From positions 186,001 through 250,000 of the forward strand of contig CANNZV010000503.1 of the NCBI GenBank assembly GCA_947561585.1: a stretch of 64,000 nucleotides of DNA, written 5' to 3'. A program made the translations under genes and the position numbers. The DNA comes from Caprella mutica (lineage: Eukaryota; Arthropoda; Malacostraca; Amphipoda; Caprellidae). Below are positions 1-11,341 of the stretch, in pieces. The notes below the pieces were generated by a model. The model was given only the letters and a program-made list of their open reading frames with translations. It did not search any database and was not told where the DNA came from. How positions within the stretch are numbered: position 1 is the first letter of the stretch; each line of letters starts with the position of its first letter.

Positions 1-188
1 ATACTAGTTTTAAAAGTTATACTAGTTTAAAAATCATACTAGTTTTAAAAGTCATACTAGTTTTAAAAGTCATACTAGTTTTAAAAGTCATACTAGTTTT
101 AAAAGTTATACCAGTTTTAAAAGTCATACTAGTTTTAAAAGTTATACCAGTTTTAAAAGTCATACTAGTTTTAAAAGTCATACTAGTA
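1..188. repeat. 18-bp tandem repeat (ACTAGTTTTAAAAGTCAT type)
   Basis: About ten head-to-tail copies of an 18-bp AT-rich unit run from the window edge, so the array may extend to the left. Units differ by single bases (GTC/GTT, ACT/ACC) and one carries a 1-base deletion. The minus strand is open because 18 is a multiple of three, giving a TFKTSM-type peptide repeat. This is a by-product of the period and not evidence of a gene. Confidence 0.95.
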
Positions 189-786
189 TATAAATTCATG
201 ATTGGAACAGTCAAGTAATAAAATTTTCTAATCAACAATTCAAAAAAATGCCTATTATGAAAATAGCGATCGATGAATTTCAAAACAAAATCAATGTTGG
301 CAATATCGAATGTTATTTCTGAGATTGGCTGATTGGGAAGAAACCTTACAAAACTGATGATTATTTTCTCAGCTGATACAATGTAAGTTTTATTGATTAG
401 TAAATACATTATTCTGATTGCAATATAGGGTCTCTTCAAGAAATAAATGGTTTTACAGTACATAATTATATCATTTTCTTAGAAAATGTAGAATATATTA
501 ATTATCATTTTAATGATCTGCTGAGAAAAAAGTTAATGGCTGGAAATAAAGTATTAATAATTATTCATAGTAATTAAGGGATATTAATTATATGTACATA
601 GGATAATTACATACAGGTAGAGAAAAAATATAATGATTAATATTTTTATTAAAATGAATATATACTTTGAAATTGCGTTACATTAATGGAGTTTAGCATG
701 TACGCTCAGAAAAATAAAAAATAAATATAAAACAATCAATGCTTAAATACTGTAAAAAGAAAATAACTATTAGCACTAGGGTAAAT
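189..786. other. AT-rich sequence, nothing recognised
   Basis: No reading frame, RNA gene or repeat boundary can be supported here. Confidence 0.6.
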
Positions 787-988
787 TTCGAATTATCGGT
801 CAATTTCACATCTTTGGTCATATAAGAAAAAACGATATAATAATTGTTATTTTATTTTTATTTTAGTTGGTATCCATGATACCTGCAGGTATCATGGATA
901 CCAACTAAAATAAAAATAAAATAACAATTACTATATCGTTTTTTCTTATATGACCGAAGATGTGAAACTGACTGATTACCGGTTCGAA
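787..988. repeat. Near-perfect ~100-bp-arm palindrome (foldback or MITE-like)
   Basis: The two arms meet without a spacer at the centre ACCTG|CAGGT (885/886). They match almost base for base out to TTCACA (805-810) / TGTGAA (961-966), and with small gaps to TTCGAA on both sides. Only a few mismatches are visible, for example ATATAATA versus ATATAGTA. The sequence would fold into one long hairpin. No target duplication or coding content is evident. Confidence 0.85.
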
Positions 989-1364
989 GGATTACAAATT
1001 AAAAGAAATTACTTCGAAAGCTATAGAGAGTAAAAGTAAAAGGAAATTAGTGTGAAAGATTTAATTGGAAGTTAAAGGTTCAAGTGTAAGAAATTAAAAA
1101 GTGAAAGTTCGACAGCTTAAAAAGATTAAATTAAAAGTTAATGGCAGGAGAGTGAAAGATTATAAATAACATTATAGTTTGCCCCTCCTTGTGGTGCCTC
1201 TAATTGAGTTACATTTTTCCCGTCTATTTGGTAACAGTGTAAAACATAAGAGAAATGAGACATTATTGGTAAAGAGATATCGGTACCTAGCTATACTCTA
1301 ACTCTAATTCAATTGGAAAATGTGTTATTGTGTACAAAGAGAAAGGAATTTAATTATAGTAACT
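989..1364. other. AT-rich sequence, nothing recognised
   Basis: Purine-rich AAGTTAAAG-like words recur loosely at 1000-1160, but no clear unit can be defined. No gene is seen. Confidence 0.5.
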
Positions 1365-1727
1365 GTTTTATTTAATATTTCATTATCAATTTTTTATTAT
1401 TAATTATTAAATGTTTTCGTATTAAATAATTATTATAAATTTGTTTTTATGAAATGTATATTATTAAATGTTTTATTATTAAATGTATTATTTTTAAATG
1501 TAGTATTATTAAAAAAATTATTATTAAATGTTTTATTAATAAATATTATAGAAATAAATGTTTTATTATTATAACTGTTTTATTATTATAAATGTTTTAC
1601 TATTAAATGTTTTATTATAAATGTTTTATTATTAAATGTTTTATTATTAAATATTTTATTAATAAATATTTAAATATTAAATGTAAATTCTTTATTATCA
1701 TAAATGTTTTATAATGAAGAATGGCAG
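1365..1727. repeat. Degenerate TTATTATTAAATG repeats
   Basis: The words ATTATTAAATG and TTTTATTATTAAATG recur many times with irregular spacing of about 13-18 bp. This looks like an old, diverged AT-only tandem array. Confidence 0.8.
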
Positions 1728-4700
1728 AGAAGAGAAATTTCCACGCGGCGCTTTTTATTGAAATAAAATATGAATGCTGTGGTATTTCTGACAGATGAGA
1801 TTTACTATAAATAGAATATCCAAATATACATTCCAACAGTTAATAAACTGTCAAATGAATCCCATATTGGTGATTTATATTGTCAGAAGTTACGGTGGAC
1901 ATATTGAAGATTATGTGGCACCCTGGTTTGATCTTCTATGTCCCCACCATTGCTTTCCTTCTGGGTATAGTACACTTCAATGATAGAAATAGGGATATTC
2001 ATTATTCATATCACCATTGGATTTCTCTGTAAAATAATTAATTATTTTATACAGTTGATCAGAGCAAAATATCCGAATAATTTAAAGTATCATAAATAGC
2101 TTCAAGGCAAGGAATTTAAATATAAAATTAAGTTAAATTCAGTAAAATATTATAAGTTTATGAAGTATTTAATATGCATCTTGTTTAAATAAATATAAAT
2201 ATCAAAATGTAGAATAAAATTTAACCTGTTTCTTTATTTATTTACATGATAACATTTTATGAAACTATAATTGTTCACTCTTTAAAGTGCTCACTACTCT
2301 TAAATTAAAAGTGTATATTATTAAATTGTTTATTCTTAAATGAAGAGTAAATTGTTTCAGATTCCCATAACGAAATTACCTCAACGTCAAATAAACAGAG
2401 AAATCATATTACCGGCAACAAACGGACTCATTTCATTCCGACTGGAATGAAATCCATTAACTTTTTTCACTTTTCCTACCTAATTTAATCGTTCCGAAAT
2501 TGAAATTTTATTTCATGCGAATATTCAGTAAACCAAATTTTTATCCTGCAGTGACGGAAATGGAGTCTGTGTTTTTCCTTAGAATTTAGTCGACTATTAA
2601 AAAGATAAGATTTAGCGCGAATTAATGTTTGAATTTCAATGGATGAATTAGAACGCAACTTATCGAATGTATGTTAAATAAAATATCTGTGATTAAATCT
2701 ACATCAACTTGAATTACTATTCACACCAAGAGATATATTTAAGTTGTATCATGGATTATTTAAAAAGGTTCCTAAAATTTCTACAGGCAATGTCATTATT
2801 ATATCCCTGGAATAAAAATAATACGTCATATACTGGCTACTTGACATAGAAGTTACAAACGTGACGCTATATCATCTAACCTACTTAGAAATTAAGTTTT
2901 AATGGAAAGCAATTATTGTTTTAACCTACTTTTAGAGACCTGGCTGTAGAATAATGATCATTCAACATTTCTACCTAAATTCAACATTCCCGGTAAGGCT
3001 TTGGGGAATGTTTGGTTACAAAAAAATCGTGAGTGTAATCCTGTAGGTAGGTTTAAATCAATCTCGAAGCTGGTCACTCCTTCATCATCTGTAGCTAACA
3101 TCTGTAACCTGTAACTTCACCGTAACATCTGTAATATCATCTTTTAAAATACAATCATTATAGTTGTCATAGTGATCAAATACAATGCTAGAAATTCAAG
3201 AGATGAGCACTCTTGAAGTTAACACCAAGTAGAAAACAAGGCTGTAATAATAATTGTACTTACAATATAGACTAGAGCATAATTCATCAAGATATAAAGA
3301 ATATACGAAAATTTATATTGTAATAAAATATGCTAACAACCTAGTTATTTTTAGTTGAGGTCTACTGTAGATTTGAAACTAACCGAAGTATTTTCCTAAA
3401 TATGTATGATATCTTATTATTTTAGTAACAATTTCATGATTACTCTATATTTTCTTTATTTTCTGTCTAGGGTGCACACTATTTACTGATAAATTAATTT
3501 AATCTAAAGCTTGCTTTAGAACCAAAGATCAAATCGCTGACTTCAAATTTAAAATAATACAAGGGACTGGAAGAAGCAGTCATACATGAAGTTGATCCAT
3601 GAGCAGAGTCACCCAACATCAGTCGGTGACAATATACTTGTTCTAGAGGAAACCATGAAATTATTATACAAATGGTATTATTGTATTTAAACTATAGCCA
3701 AAATGAGGGAGTATCAGAAAGCTTAATTTACTGAAAGATTTTTAGTTTGAATGCCACGGTTCACTGGGTAAATCCTTCTTATAGGAAAAATGTAACATCT
3801 TTTTGTATCTTGCTATTGATTGCTGGCTCCTATCGGCTATTGTTTATTTACCCTCTCTATAAAATAGATACAATATATTACAGGATAGTAAATAAATAAC
3901 ACAAATTACAGCATAGCGCATTATACTATAAAATATTGCATTACAAAATAGAGTATCAAAGGTCGTCTACATCATCTAATAAAATAGAATTATCCGTAAA
4001 GAAATTTTAGATAAATACTGGATCTTTTGCTTCTAGAAGAAGAAATAACTGACTTATATATAAGCTTTGAAAGTTTAGTTCAAAAAGAAATGAAGGACAG
4101 CTCTTCACAAACTCTGCCATTTATTGGGCTCTGCAAATACAGACTGATTGTGACTGGCTTTTATGAAGTCTGCCTCAGATATTGACTACCATTTTTCAGT
4201 ACAATTCTCCGATAGAGACAGAGTCCAAATTTCAATAAATGTAATTTCAGTGTCTATGAATTGACATAAGAATAGAAAATTAATGTACTATAAAATTGAG
4301 GTTTAATTGCACAGTTTCAAACGATTTTTTTCTAATGATTATTTAATATGTAGTAAATATCTATCGTGAAAATCACTATAATAATTATTTTTGATCTTTT
4401 TAAATTATTAAAAGTAAATATTTTCAATTTCAAATAACCTAAAACGAAAATTGATTTTTGATAAATTTGGTTCCATGGGTAGGTTTAAATTTTTTTGGAA
4501 TATAACAATTTTCGGAATATGTTCTTTCATTTTGAATGTTTGTAATTAAAGACGTTATAATATTTTTATTACTTTACAAACAGTTATGAATAACTATGTT
4601 TGCTCTTTCGAAATTAATATATTTGATAATTTCTATAAGATATTATATAATTGGAATATCCAAACATTCAACGAAATTAGAACTGCACATTGTTTTCGTT

Positions 4701-5120
4701 TTTTTTTCCTTTTTCTATTGTGAAAATTAGTATATATTGAAAAATATATTTATCAGGCTATAGTCTAAAATTGAAAAATTGATTTTTTTTCCCAAATTAG
4801 TTTGATTAAATTCCTTGAAATTAATAAAAGTTTATTTCTTATTTTATATTTAATGAATATTCCAATGAATATGATTTTATATTCATCTTATATGAGAGCA
4901 TACTATAAATACATAAATTGTAAATAAAACTTGATTAAACAAAGATAAGAGCATTAACGAATGAGTGATTAACCATTGTAATAAATCTTATAATTACATA
5001 ATATAATGAGCTAATATTAATCATAACTGCATTAACGTTCTATATCATAATTCATTTTAAGCTCTCAAATAATCCATTCAATTACCAGACGAATATTCTT
5101 CCCAGACATTGGTTGTATCC
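1728..5120. other. Long AT-rich stretch without recognised features
   Basis: Both strands are dense in stop codons. No domain, RNA gene or transposon end was recognised. It is either intronic or intergenic. Confidence 0.5.
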
Positions 5121-5480
5121 TAACAGCATAAATAAAACACTGGAGCATTGTCTCGCTCTCGCCCGCTAGGAAACGCAAGCTCTTCTCGCGAGATATTGCG
5201 TTAAGTTTATTCATCTGGCGCCGTAATGGTGAGACTAATCAAAGGACAGAGGCCCATATGATTGCACTGAATGGTCCTCTGGAGAACCAAAATGAGAGAC
5301 CAAGCAAAGGAGTTACTGATATCATCTGCATGGCTTAGGTTGCATTAGAGGTCTAAATTAGCTAACTATGGCCTATGAATGTGGCATTGGTATTATACGT
5401 ATCACCAGCCATACATTGCCTAGCTTGCTTATTAGCCTGCCCTAGCTTTCATGGGACACTATTTTAGCAAGTTTATTGTT
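5121..5480. other. Relatively GC-rich, CpG-containing island of unknown role
   Basis: Base composition rises well above the surroundings. CpG-containing words (CTCGCTCTCGCCCGC, TTCTCGCGAGA) cluster at 5150-5220. No convincing reading frame or RNA fold was found. It could be a regulatory element, an untranslated exon or an old repeat. Confidence 0.3.
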
Positions 5481-5976
5481 GCTTTCTATGCCACAAGTCG
5501 ATATTTACTTTTTATATTTGTCGTTATGTAATACACAGCTTTAAATTTACTTCAGATTTCTTATCAAATAATCTCGGAATATCGAATAAAAATGGTTGAA
5601 TTATACGTTGGGAAAATGGCTTAAAGAGAGTTTATATTAACTTTATCTTTGGAAAATTATAGAATATTTTAAAATTGAAATCAACTTTTGTCAAGGCATA
5701 TGCATATACCAGAGAATTTCAGAATTAAAAATTACCCAGTGTTTCTTTTCCAAAACCACAATAAAATGCATTAGTTGTAATTCCTGTGTTTACACAATGC
5801 CTTTGCCTGTGTTATTAGAGTACAAATAGGATTAAATTAATCTCACGGACTTACAGACTTCCAATTCTGCGTGACTTAATCCCTGTTCGTGTTTAATCAT
5901 CAACCCTCAATACGTGACTCGCAGGACTGAAGAAGAATTCCTTCTTCTGATTAGATACTTAGCTTAAAATCATCGA
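5481..5976. other. AT-rich sequence, nothing recognised
   Basis: No gene or repeat is supported here. Confidence 0.5.
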
Positions 5977-6175
5977 TGTTATGCATCTAATGCATTATAA
6001 TGGAGAGATTTAGTATAATGCATCTAATGCATTATAATGGAGAGATTTAGTATAATGCATCTAATGTATTATATAATGGAGAGGTTTAGTATAATGCATC
6101 TTATGCATTATAATGGAGAGATTTAGTATAATGTATCTAATGCATCATATAATGGGGAGATTAGATATAATGCTT
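5977..6175. repeat. ~38-bp tandem repeat (ATGCATCTAATGCATTATAA core)
   Basis: About five units of 36-39 bp each contain ATGCATCTAATGCATTATAA followed by TGGAGAGATTTAGTATA. The core holds two ATGCAT palindromes. Unit lengths vary by 2-bp insertions (TATATAATGG). Confidence 0.9.
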
Positions 6176-6408
6176 AATTAAAGGTATTAATCAATTGGTA
6201 CTTTGCATCTAATATATACATTATCATTAATGGAAAGATTTAATAATACTTTGGCAGTAAGAAAATCAAGAAAATGAACATTAAATACATTTTAATGGGT
6301 GTGTAAGATAAAATATATTGATAAAAAATTGACACTTCAAATTTAATGTGAAAATATAACAGGATTTTGTTAATTATCGAATATGGATACATCTTTGCAC
6401 GTGTTATT
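6176..6408. other. AT-rich spacer between tandem arrays
   Basis: Nothing is recognised in this short stretch. Confidence 0.5.
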
Positions 6409-6482
6409 ATTGATAATAAGTATTCAATAATGAATATTGATAATAAGTATTCAATGATGAATATTGATAATGAATATTCAAT
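6409..6482. repeat. ~27-bp AT repeat, about 3 copies
   Basis: The words ATTGATAATAAGTATTCAAT and AATGAATATTGATAAT repeat head to tail. Confidence 0.8.
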
Positions 6483-6764
6483 ATTTTGATATTGATTAAT
6501 TATATATTGTAAAGCATATTATTAGAAGAAGAATAGTCATTTTTTTTTTATTGTTTTACTTACTATACACTTTCCAATTTATATTGGTTTCCAAAAAGGA
6601 ATTAAACCGTTATTATTAGTCAAGAGTACAACAAAATAAAAAAAAGTTGTATTTATATTTATTAATTGATTTTGGTTACAATTTACATAAAAATCTTGAA
6701 TTTGAATGAATAGATTAATTAGTTATTTCTAATTGTTATTGCTAAATTTTATTTATTTATTTTT
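6483..6764. other. AT-rich spacer
   Basis: No feature is supported here. Confidence 0.5.
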
Positions 6765-6893
6765 AAATTCAAATTGTATATTTATTTTATTTATATTGTA
6801 TTTATTTTATTTAAATTATATTTATTATATTTAAATTGTATTTATTTTATTTAAATTGTATTTATTTTATTTAAATTGTATTTATTTTATTTA
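6765..6893. repeat. 20-bp tandem repeat AAATTGTATTTATTTTATTT
   Basis: About six copies of a 20-bp AT unit are present. The later copies (6830-6893) are nearly identical and the earlier ones diverged. Confidence 0.9.
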
Positions 6894-7870
6894 TCATAGT
6901 TGATAGTATCCGAATACCCTCACTAACATTGCTTCTCGTTTCAATATACATGTGATTTGTGGATTAAGTTATCTGGTAATTTTTTATTGCATTTAATCAA
7001 CTGCTATTGTATTTTCTGTTTTATTTCAATTTTCTATATTTATTTAAGATATATTTTGCATTTACTTAAAGGGAACTCATCCGGAATTGAAAATATAAAA
7101 GCATAGATATATGTTTTAATTTTAATCATTCATTGAAATTAGTTTTATCAGCTTCTATTCAGATGCACAAGATTTATTCAGTCTAATAATACGAAATGAA
7201 TCAGCAATATTTACCGGTTGCAGTAAAATATAAAACATGGATGTTATCATTAGCTTAATGAATGTGTTTTTGGATCAGACAGAAATTCTAATTCGAATAG
7301 AAATTACTAATTTCTGCAGTTAATTACGGACAGATCATTCACAACGATTTGGAACATAGTATTATAAAGTTCAAATATAGAACTGTATCCTATAGAAATT
7401 ATATAAACAGAACCATTCAAATTGTTCAATATTACTGAATTTATTATCGTAGTGTTTCACAATCTAAACATTAATAACTTCTTTAATATTGGTTCCATTT
7501 GAATTTGGTTGGTTTGGAACAATAGCAAGATTCAAGAATTTTATTATTTAGGTTTATATTTCTCTTGGTATATAATACTATATATTATACTGCAGTTTGT
7601 TGGCCATTGTTTTGGATGACTAAATATAGACGGGTTTAGAGTGGAACTATACTGTTATGAAACTTTCCAAGGTTGCTTCTGAAAATTATTGACGGATTTA
7701 TTTCTTCAACTCACCGATATTTATTGCTTGAGTATCATTGACCTTCTCTGGATGAATACAGACAGAAGTTGAAAAGTAGATTTAGCTCTAGGAGAAAAAA
7801 AAATTGCCAGCAATAGCTTGTCACATATAGAATATAATATTTTATATGAAATTTCAAATTAATTTATGAA
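6894..7870. other. AT-rich sequence, nothing recognised
   Basis: No reading frame, repeat or transposon boundary is supported up to the start of the duplicated block at 7871. Confidence 0.5.
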
Positions 7871-8536
7871 TTATAAGGTTAAACTATATAATAAAGGGGA
7901 CAGGGAAACTGATTATCAAACTAGCGGTTAAAGAAAAATTACTGCCGATACTTCATTGTTCCAAGGCTACCTCTAGGTCGGTCTTCTTTTTGCTCCAATG
8001 TAGGTTTTAGGTTTTGGTTTGTTTGGCACCCTTTTCCTTGCAACTTTCCTTTTTATTTTACCTCAATTTCTTCCTCTCATTTCCTCTTGCTACATCCATG
8101 GGTAAGCAGACTGACTGTGTAAGTCTCTTATCCATGGGTAAGGAGACTGATTGTGTAGGTCTCTTATCCATGGGTAAGCAGACTGACTGTGTAGGTCTCT
8201 TATCCATGAGTAAGCAGACTGATTGTGTAGGTCTCTTATCCATGGGTAAGCAGACTGACTGTGTTAGTCTCTTTTACATGGGTAAGCAGACTGACTGTGT
8301 AGGTCTCTTATCCATGGGTAAGCAGACTGACTGTGTAGGTCTCTTATCCATGGGTAAGCAGATTGACTGTGTAGGTCTCTTATCCATGAGTAAGCAGACT
8401 GATTGTGTAGGTCTCTTATCCATGGGTAAGCAGACTGACTGTGTTAGTCTCTTTTACATGGGTAAGCAGACTGACTGTGTAGGTCCCTTATCCATGAGTA
8501 AGCAGTCTGATTGTGTAGGTCTCTTATCCATGGGTA
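7871..8536 (+). repeat. Duplicated block, copy 1: leader plus 36-bp minisatellite
   Basis: A unique-looking leader (7871-8098) is followed by about 12 copies of a 36-bp unit (GGTAAGCAGACTGACTGTGT + AGGTCTCTTATCCATG). The leader and first units recur almost identically at 9408-9890. Because 36 is a multiple of three, both strands are open. On the plus strand an ATG at 8014 begins a hydrophobic stretch (MVCLAPFSLQLS...) in frame with 12-residue repeats (GKQTDCVGLLSM). No transcription evidence can be read from the DNA, so it is annotated as a repeat and not as a gene. Confidence 0.9.
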
Positions 8537-9408
8537 AGGGGACCGCCCCCGAAGAAATCTCAAAATTTTATCTTCTATTTTTATTGTGTAAACAGTTGCT
8601 TTATAACCTTCTTATAGTGTGTGCAAAATACCAGACGTATCGTATAACTCTAACCCCCCTGGGGAGAGGGAGAAAGGGAAAAGGGGGGGGGGGGGTAGGG
8701 TGTCAATATGTACTCTAAAAACCATCTCTCAGCCAATTATAATTCGTAATAATTAATTATCTCGCTATATCTGGTATCTAACCTACCCCTAGATAACGCC
8801 GACACCAATGAATGCAAGGAAAGATTGCTCAGTTGTCCCCCAACCTTCGAAGTGGATTAATGCTGCGTGTCAGATCATCAAACTTTGAAAGGAAATTCCT
8901 ACTAATTCTAACGTCTACAAATCTTGTAATTCAAACCTCATTTTCTGTTTTTTTGTTGAAGCTAGAGCATTGCGGTTTTTTGCATTCGATACTCCATAAT
9001 GATATCTACAATATGATGGTCTTCGATTTTTGATTTTCGAATTTGTTGTAGAAAATTTTTTCCCTACAAAATTGTTTTTTCAAAATTTTGGTTTACTTTT
9101 TATGAAAAAGTCGAAATTTAGAAAACCCATTCGAAAATCAAAAATCGAAGAAAATCATATTGTAGATATCAGTATGGAGAATCGAATGCAAAAAACCGCA
9201 ATGCTCTAGCCTCAACAAAAAAAAAGACTAGGTTTTCGAAAATGGTTCGAAGTTTGTTCGAAATTCGAATAACTCGTTTTCTATGGGTCTAATCGAAAAA
9301 ATGTCACGAACAAAAACGATAGATATTTCAATTTTATATATACATACAAAGTTTCAGAACCATAACTTCAATAATAAATTTTTTTCAAAATTTTGGGGGC
9401 GGTCCCCT
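8537..9408. mobile_element. TA-flanked palindromic DNA element (non-autonomous)
   Basis: Terminal inverted repeats AGGGGACCGCCCCC (start) and GGGGGCGGTCCCCT (end) are each flanked by TA, as in Tc1/mariner-type insertions. Internally, two ~88-bp arms (about 8954-9041 and 9130-9220) form a second strong inverted repeat that includes TTCGATTTTTGATTTTCGAA. A run of G at about 8682-8695 lies in the left half. No transposase is present. It sits exactly where the two copies of the duplicated block meet. Confidence 0.75.
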
Positions 9409-9889
9409 TATAAGGTTAAACTATATAATAAAGGGGACAGGGAAACTGATTATCAAACTAGCGGTTAAAGAAAAATTACTGCCGATACTTCATTGTTCCA
9501 AGGCTACCTCTAGGTCTGTCTTCTTTTTGCTCCAATGTAGGTTTTAGGTTTTGGTTTGTTTGGCACCCTTTTCCTTGCAACTTTCCTTTTTATTTTACCT
9601 CAATTTCTTCCTCTCATTTCCTCTTGCTACATCCATGGGTAAGCAGACTGACTGTGTAAGTCTCTTATCCATGAGTAAGCAGACTGACTGTGTAGGTCTC
9701 TTATCCATGGGTAAGCAGACTGACTGTGTAGGTCTCTTATCCATGGGTAAGCAGACTGACTGTGTAAGTCTCTTATCCATGAGTAAGCAGACTGACTGTG
9801 TAGGTCTCTTATCCATGGGTAAGCAGACTGACTGTGTAGGTCTCTTATCCATGGGTAAGCAGACTGACTGTGTAGTTCTCTTATCCATG
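9408..9889 (+). repeat. Duplicated block, copy 2: leader plus 36-bp minisatellite (left part)
   Basis: It repeats the leader of 7871-8098 with very few differences, including the in-frame ATG at 9551, followed by about seven 36-bp units. The array is cut at 9889 by the element at 9890-11023 and resumes in phase at 11024. Confidence 0.9.
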
Positions 9890-11023
9890 CACACAGAGAA
9901 CGGTTTTGTTAAATTAACAAAACGTATTTTGTCGATAACATTTGGTTATGATAATGGGAAAATTTTGTTATGTTAACCATCAATTGAGTTAAATCAACAA
10001 TAACATATTGTTCAAAGATTTCTTCACTACAACAAAAAAATTCTTTAAGTTAACTGTACAATTTTTGGAATGGAAGATTGTTAAAGTTACTAAAAAATTT
10101 TTGTTCATATTGACTTAAATATTGCTATGATAGCAATAAACTTTTGTTAATTTTTTTTAAATTTTAACAAAATATTATTGTAGTACTTACTAACTGGAAA
10201 TATTTTGTTAAAATGTAACATTATTGGTTAACAAAATACCTTTGTCTTTATAAATAATAATTTGCCACAATAACATTATATTTTTGTTTGAGATATTTTT
10301 TATTATTAACAATAATATATTGTCAGAAATAATATTTTTCTCCCATTTCTTTATTGTAATTGCCATTTATAATGAAAAAGAAAAGATACTAAATCAATAG
10401 AATATTAAATAATATTTATTTAAAATAAATTTTTAAAAGGCATGCGTGTTATCATAATGCTTATAGTCCATTCCAATCCTACTTCTACAATGTCCAGGAT
10501 GGCTGAGAAGTTAGCGTCGCTGACTGTAGATTGCAGATCGTCAGTTCGGGTCCCGAATACATCAATTCATTTCTATGTTCATTTATTCCCATTTAATTTG
10601 TGTACAAAAGCATGTAACATTGAAATAATTGATATATAGTGAAATTTACATTAACACTATATGCTATAAAGTGAGAAATGGTAATTAAAACAGCATAATT
10701 CTTTTTTTAACCAAACGGTTTCAGTTAAAATAACAAGATAATTGTGTTGCTACAAAAAACTAATTGTGTTGCTTTAAATATACTTTTTGTTGGAATAACA
10801 GAATACATTTTTTGAAGTAACAATATTGTAATGTTACTATAACTAATAAGCTCTTGTTACTGTTACCTTAAATTTTTTAGTGTAACTATCACAAAAAATT
10901 AACAAAAAAATATATTTACTATAACAAAATTATTTTGATGGCTTATAGCTGACTAATATATTTTGTTAAAACAACCAAAAACCTACTTTTTTAGGATGTA
11001 TCAACAAAACCTTTCTTTGTGTG
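9890..11023. mobile_element. Non-autonomous inverted-repeat DNA element in the minisatellite
   Basis: It begins CACACAGAGAACGGTTTTGT and ends with the inverted counterpart (ACAAAACCTTTCTTTGTGTG), about 22 bp with two mismatches. It is flanked by the direct repeat CATG (9886-9889 and 11024-11027), and the 36-bp unit continues in register on both sides. That gives a clean empty-site reconstruction. The interior is rich in short AACAAAAT/ATTTTGTT words in both orientations and encodes no transposase. A tRNA-like sequence lies near its middle. Confidence 0.85.
10494..10560 (+). repeat. tRNA-like (SINE-type) segment with A-box and B-box
   Basis: GGATGGCTGAGAAGTTAG (10498-10515) resembles an RNA polymerase III A box, and GTTCGGGTCCC (10544-10554) a B box, at normal tRNA-like spacing. 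The sequence resembles the head of a tRNA-derived SINE. No full cloverleaf with a sound acceptor stem was verified, so it is not called a functional tRNA gene. Confidence 0.5.
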
Positions 11024-11240
11024 CATGGGTAAGCAGACTGACTGTGTTCTTATCCATGACTAAGCAGACTGACTGTGTAAGTCTCTTATCCAAGGGTAAG
11101 CAGACTGACTGTGTAAGTCTCTTATCCAAGGGTAAGCAGACTGACTGTGCAAGTCTCTTATCCAAGGGTAAGCAGACTGACTGTGCAAGTCTCTTATCCA
11201 AGGGTAAGCAGACTGACTGTGTAAGTCTCTTATCCATGGG
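11024..11240 (+). repeat. 36-bp minisatellite, right part
   Basis: Six units continue the array interrupted at 9889. The first is shortened by about 5 bp, and later units carry CCAAGGGT in place of CCATGGGT. The array ends at CCATGGGTGTCTATTC. Confidence 0.9.
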
Positions 11241-11341
11241 TGTCTATTCTTGCCATCCATGCACTGGGTCGACACGGTTACCTGTGGTAGCCGAGTAATC
11301 AACCTAGGGCATGGAGTATACTTTCACTATCCCCTCTTCTA

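Noticed and set aside
10494..10560. Functional tRNA gene
   Set aside because: A- and B-box-like words are present, but a complete cloverleaf and acceptor stem could not be drawn. A SINE head inside a transposon is more likely.
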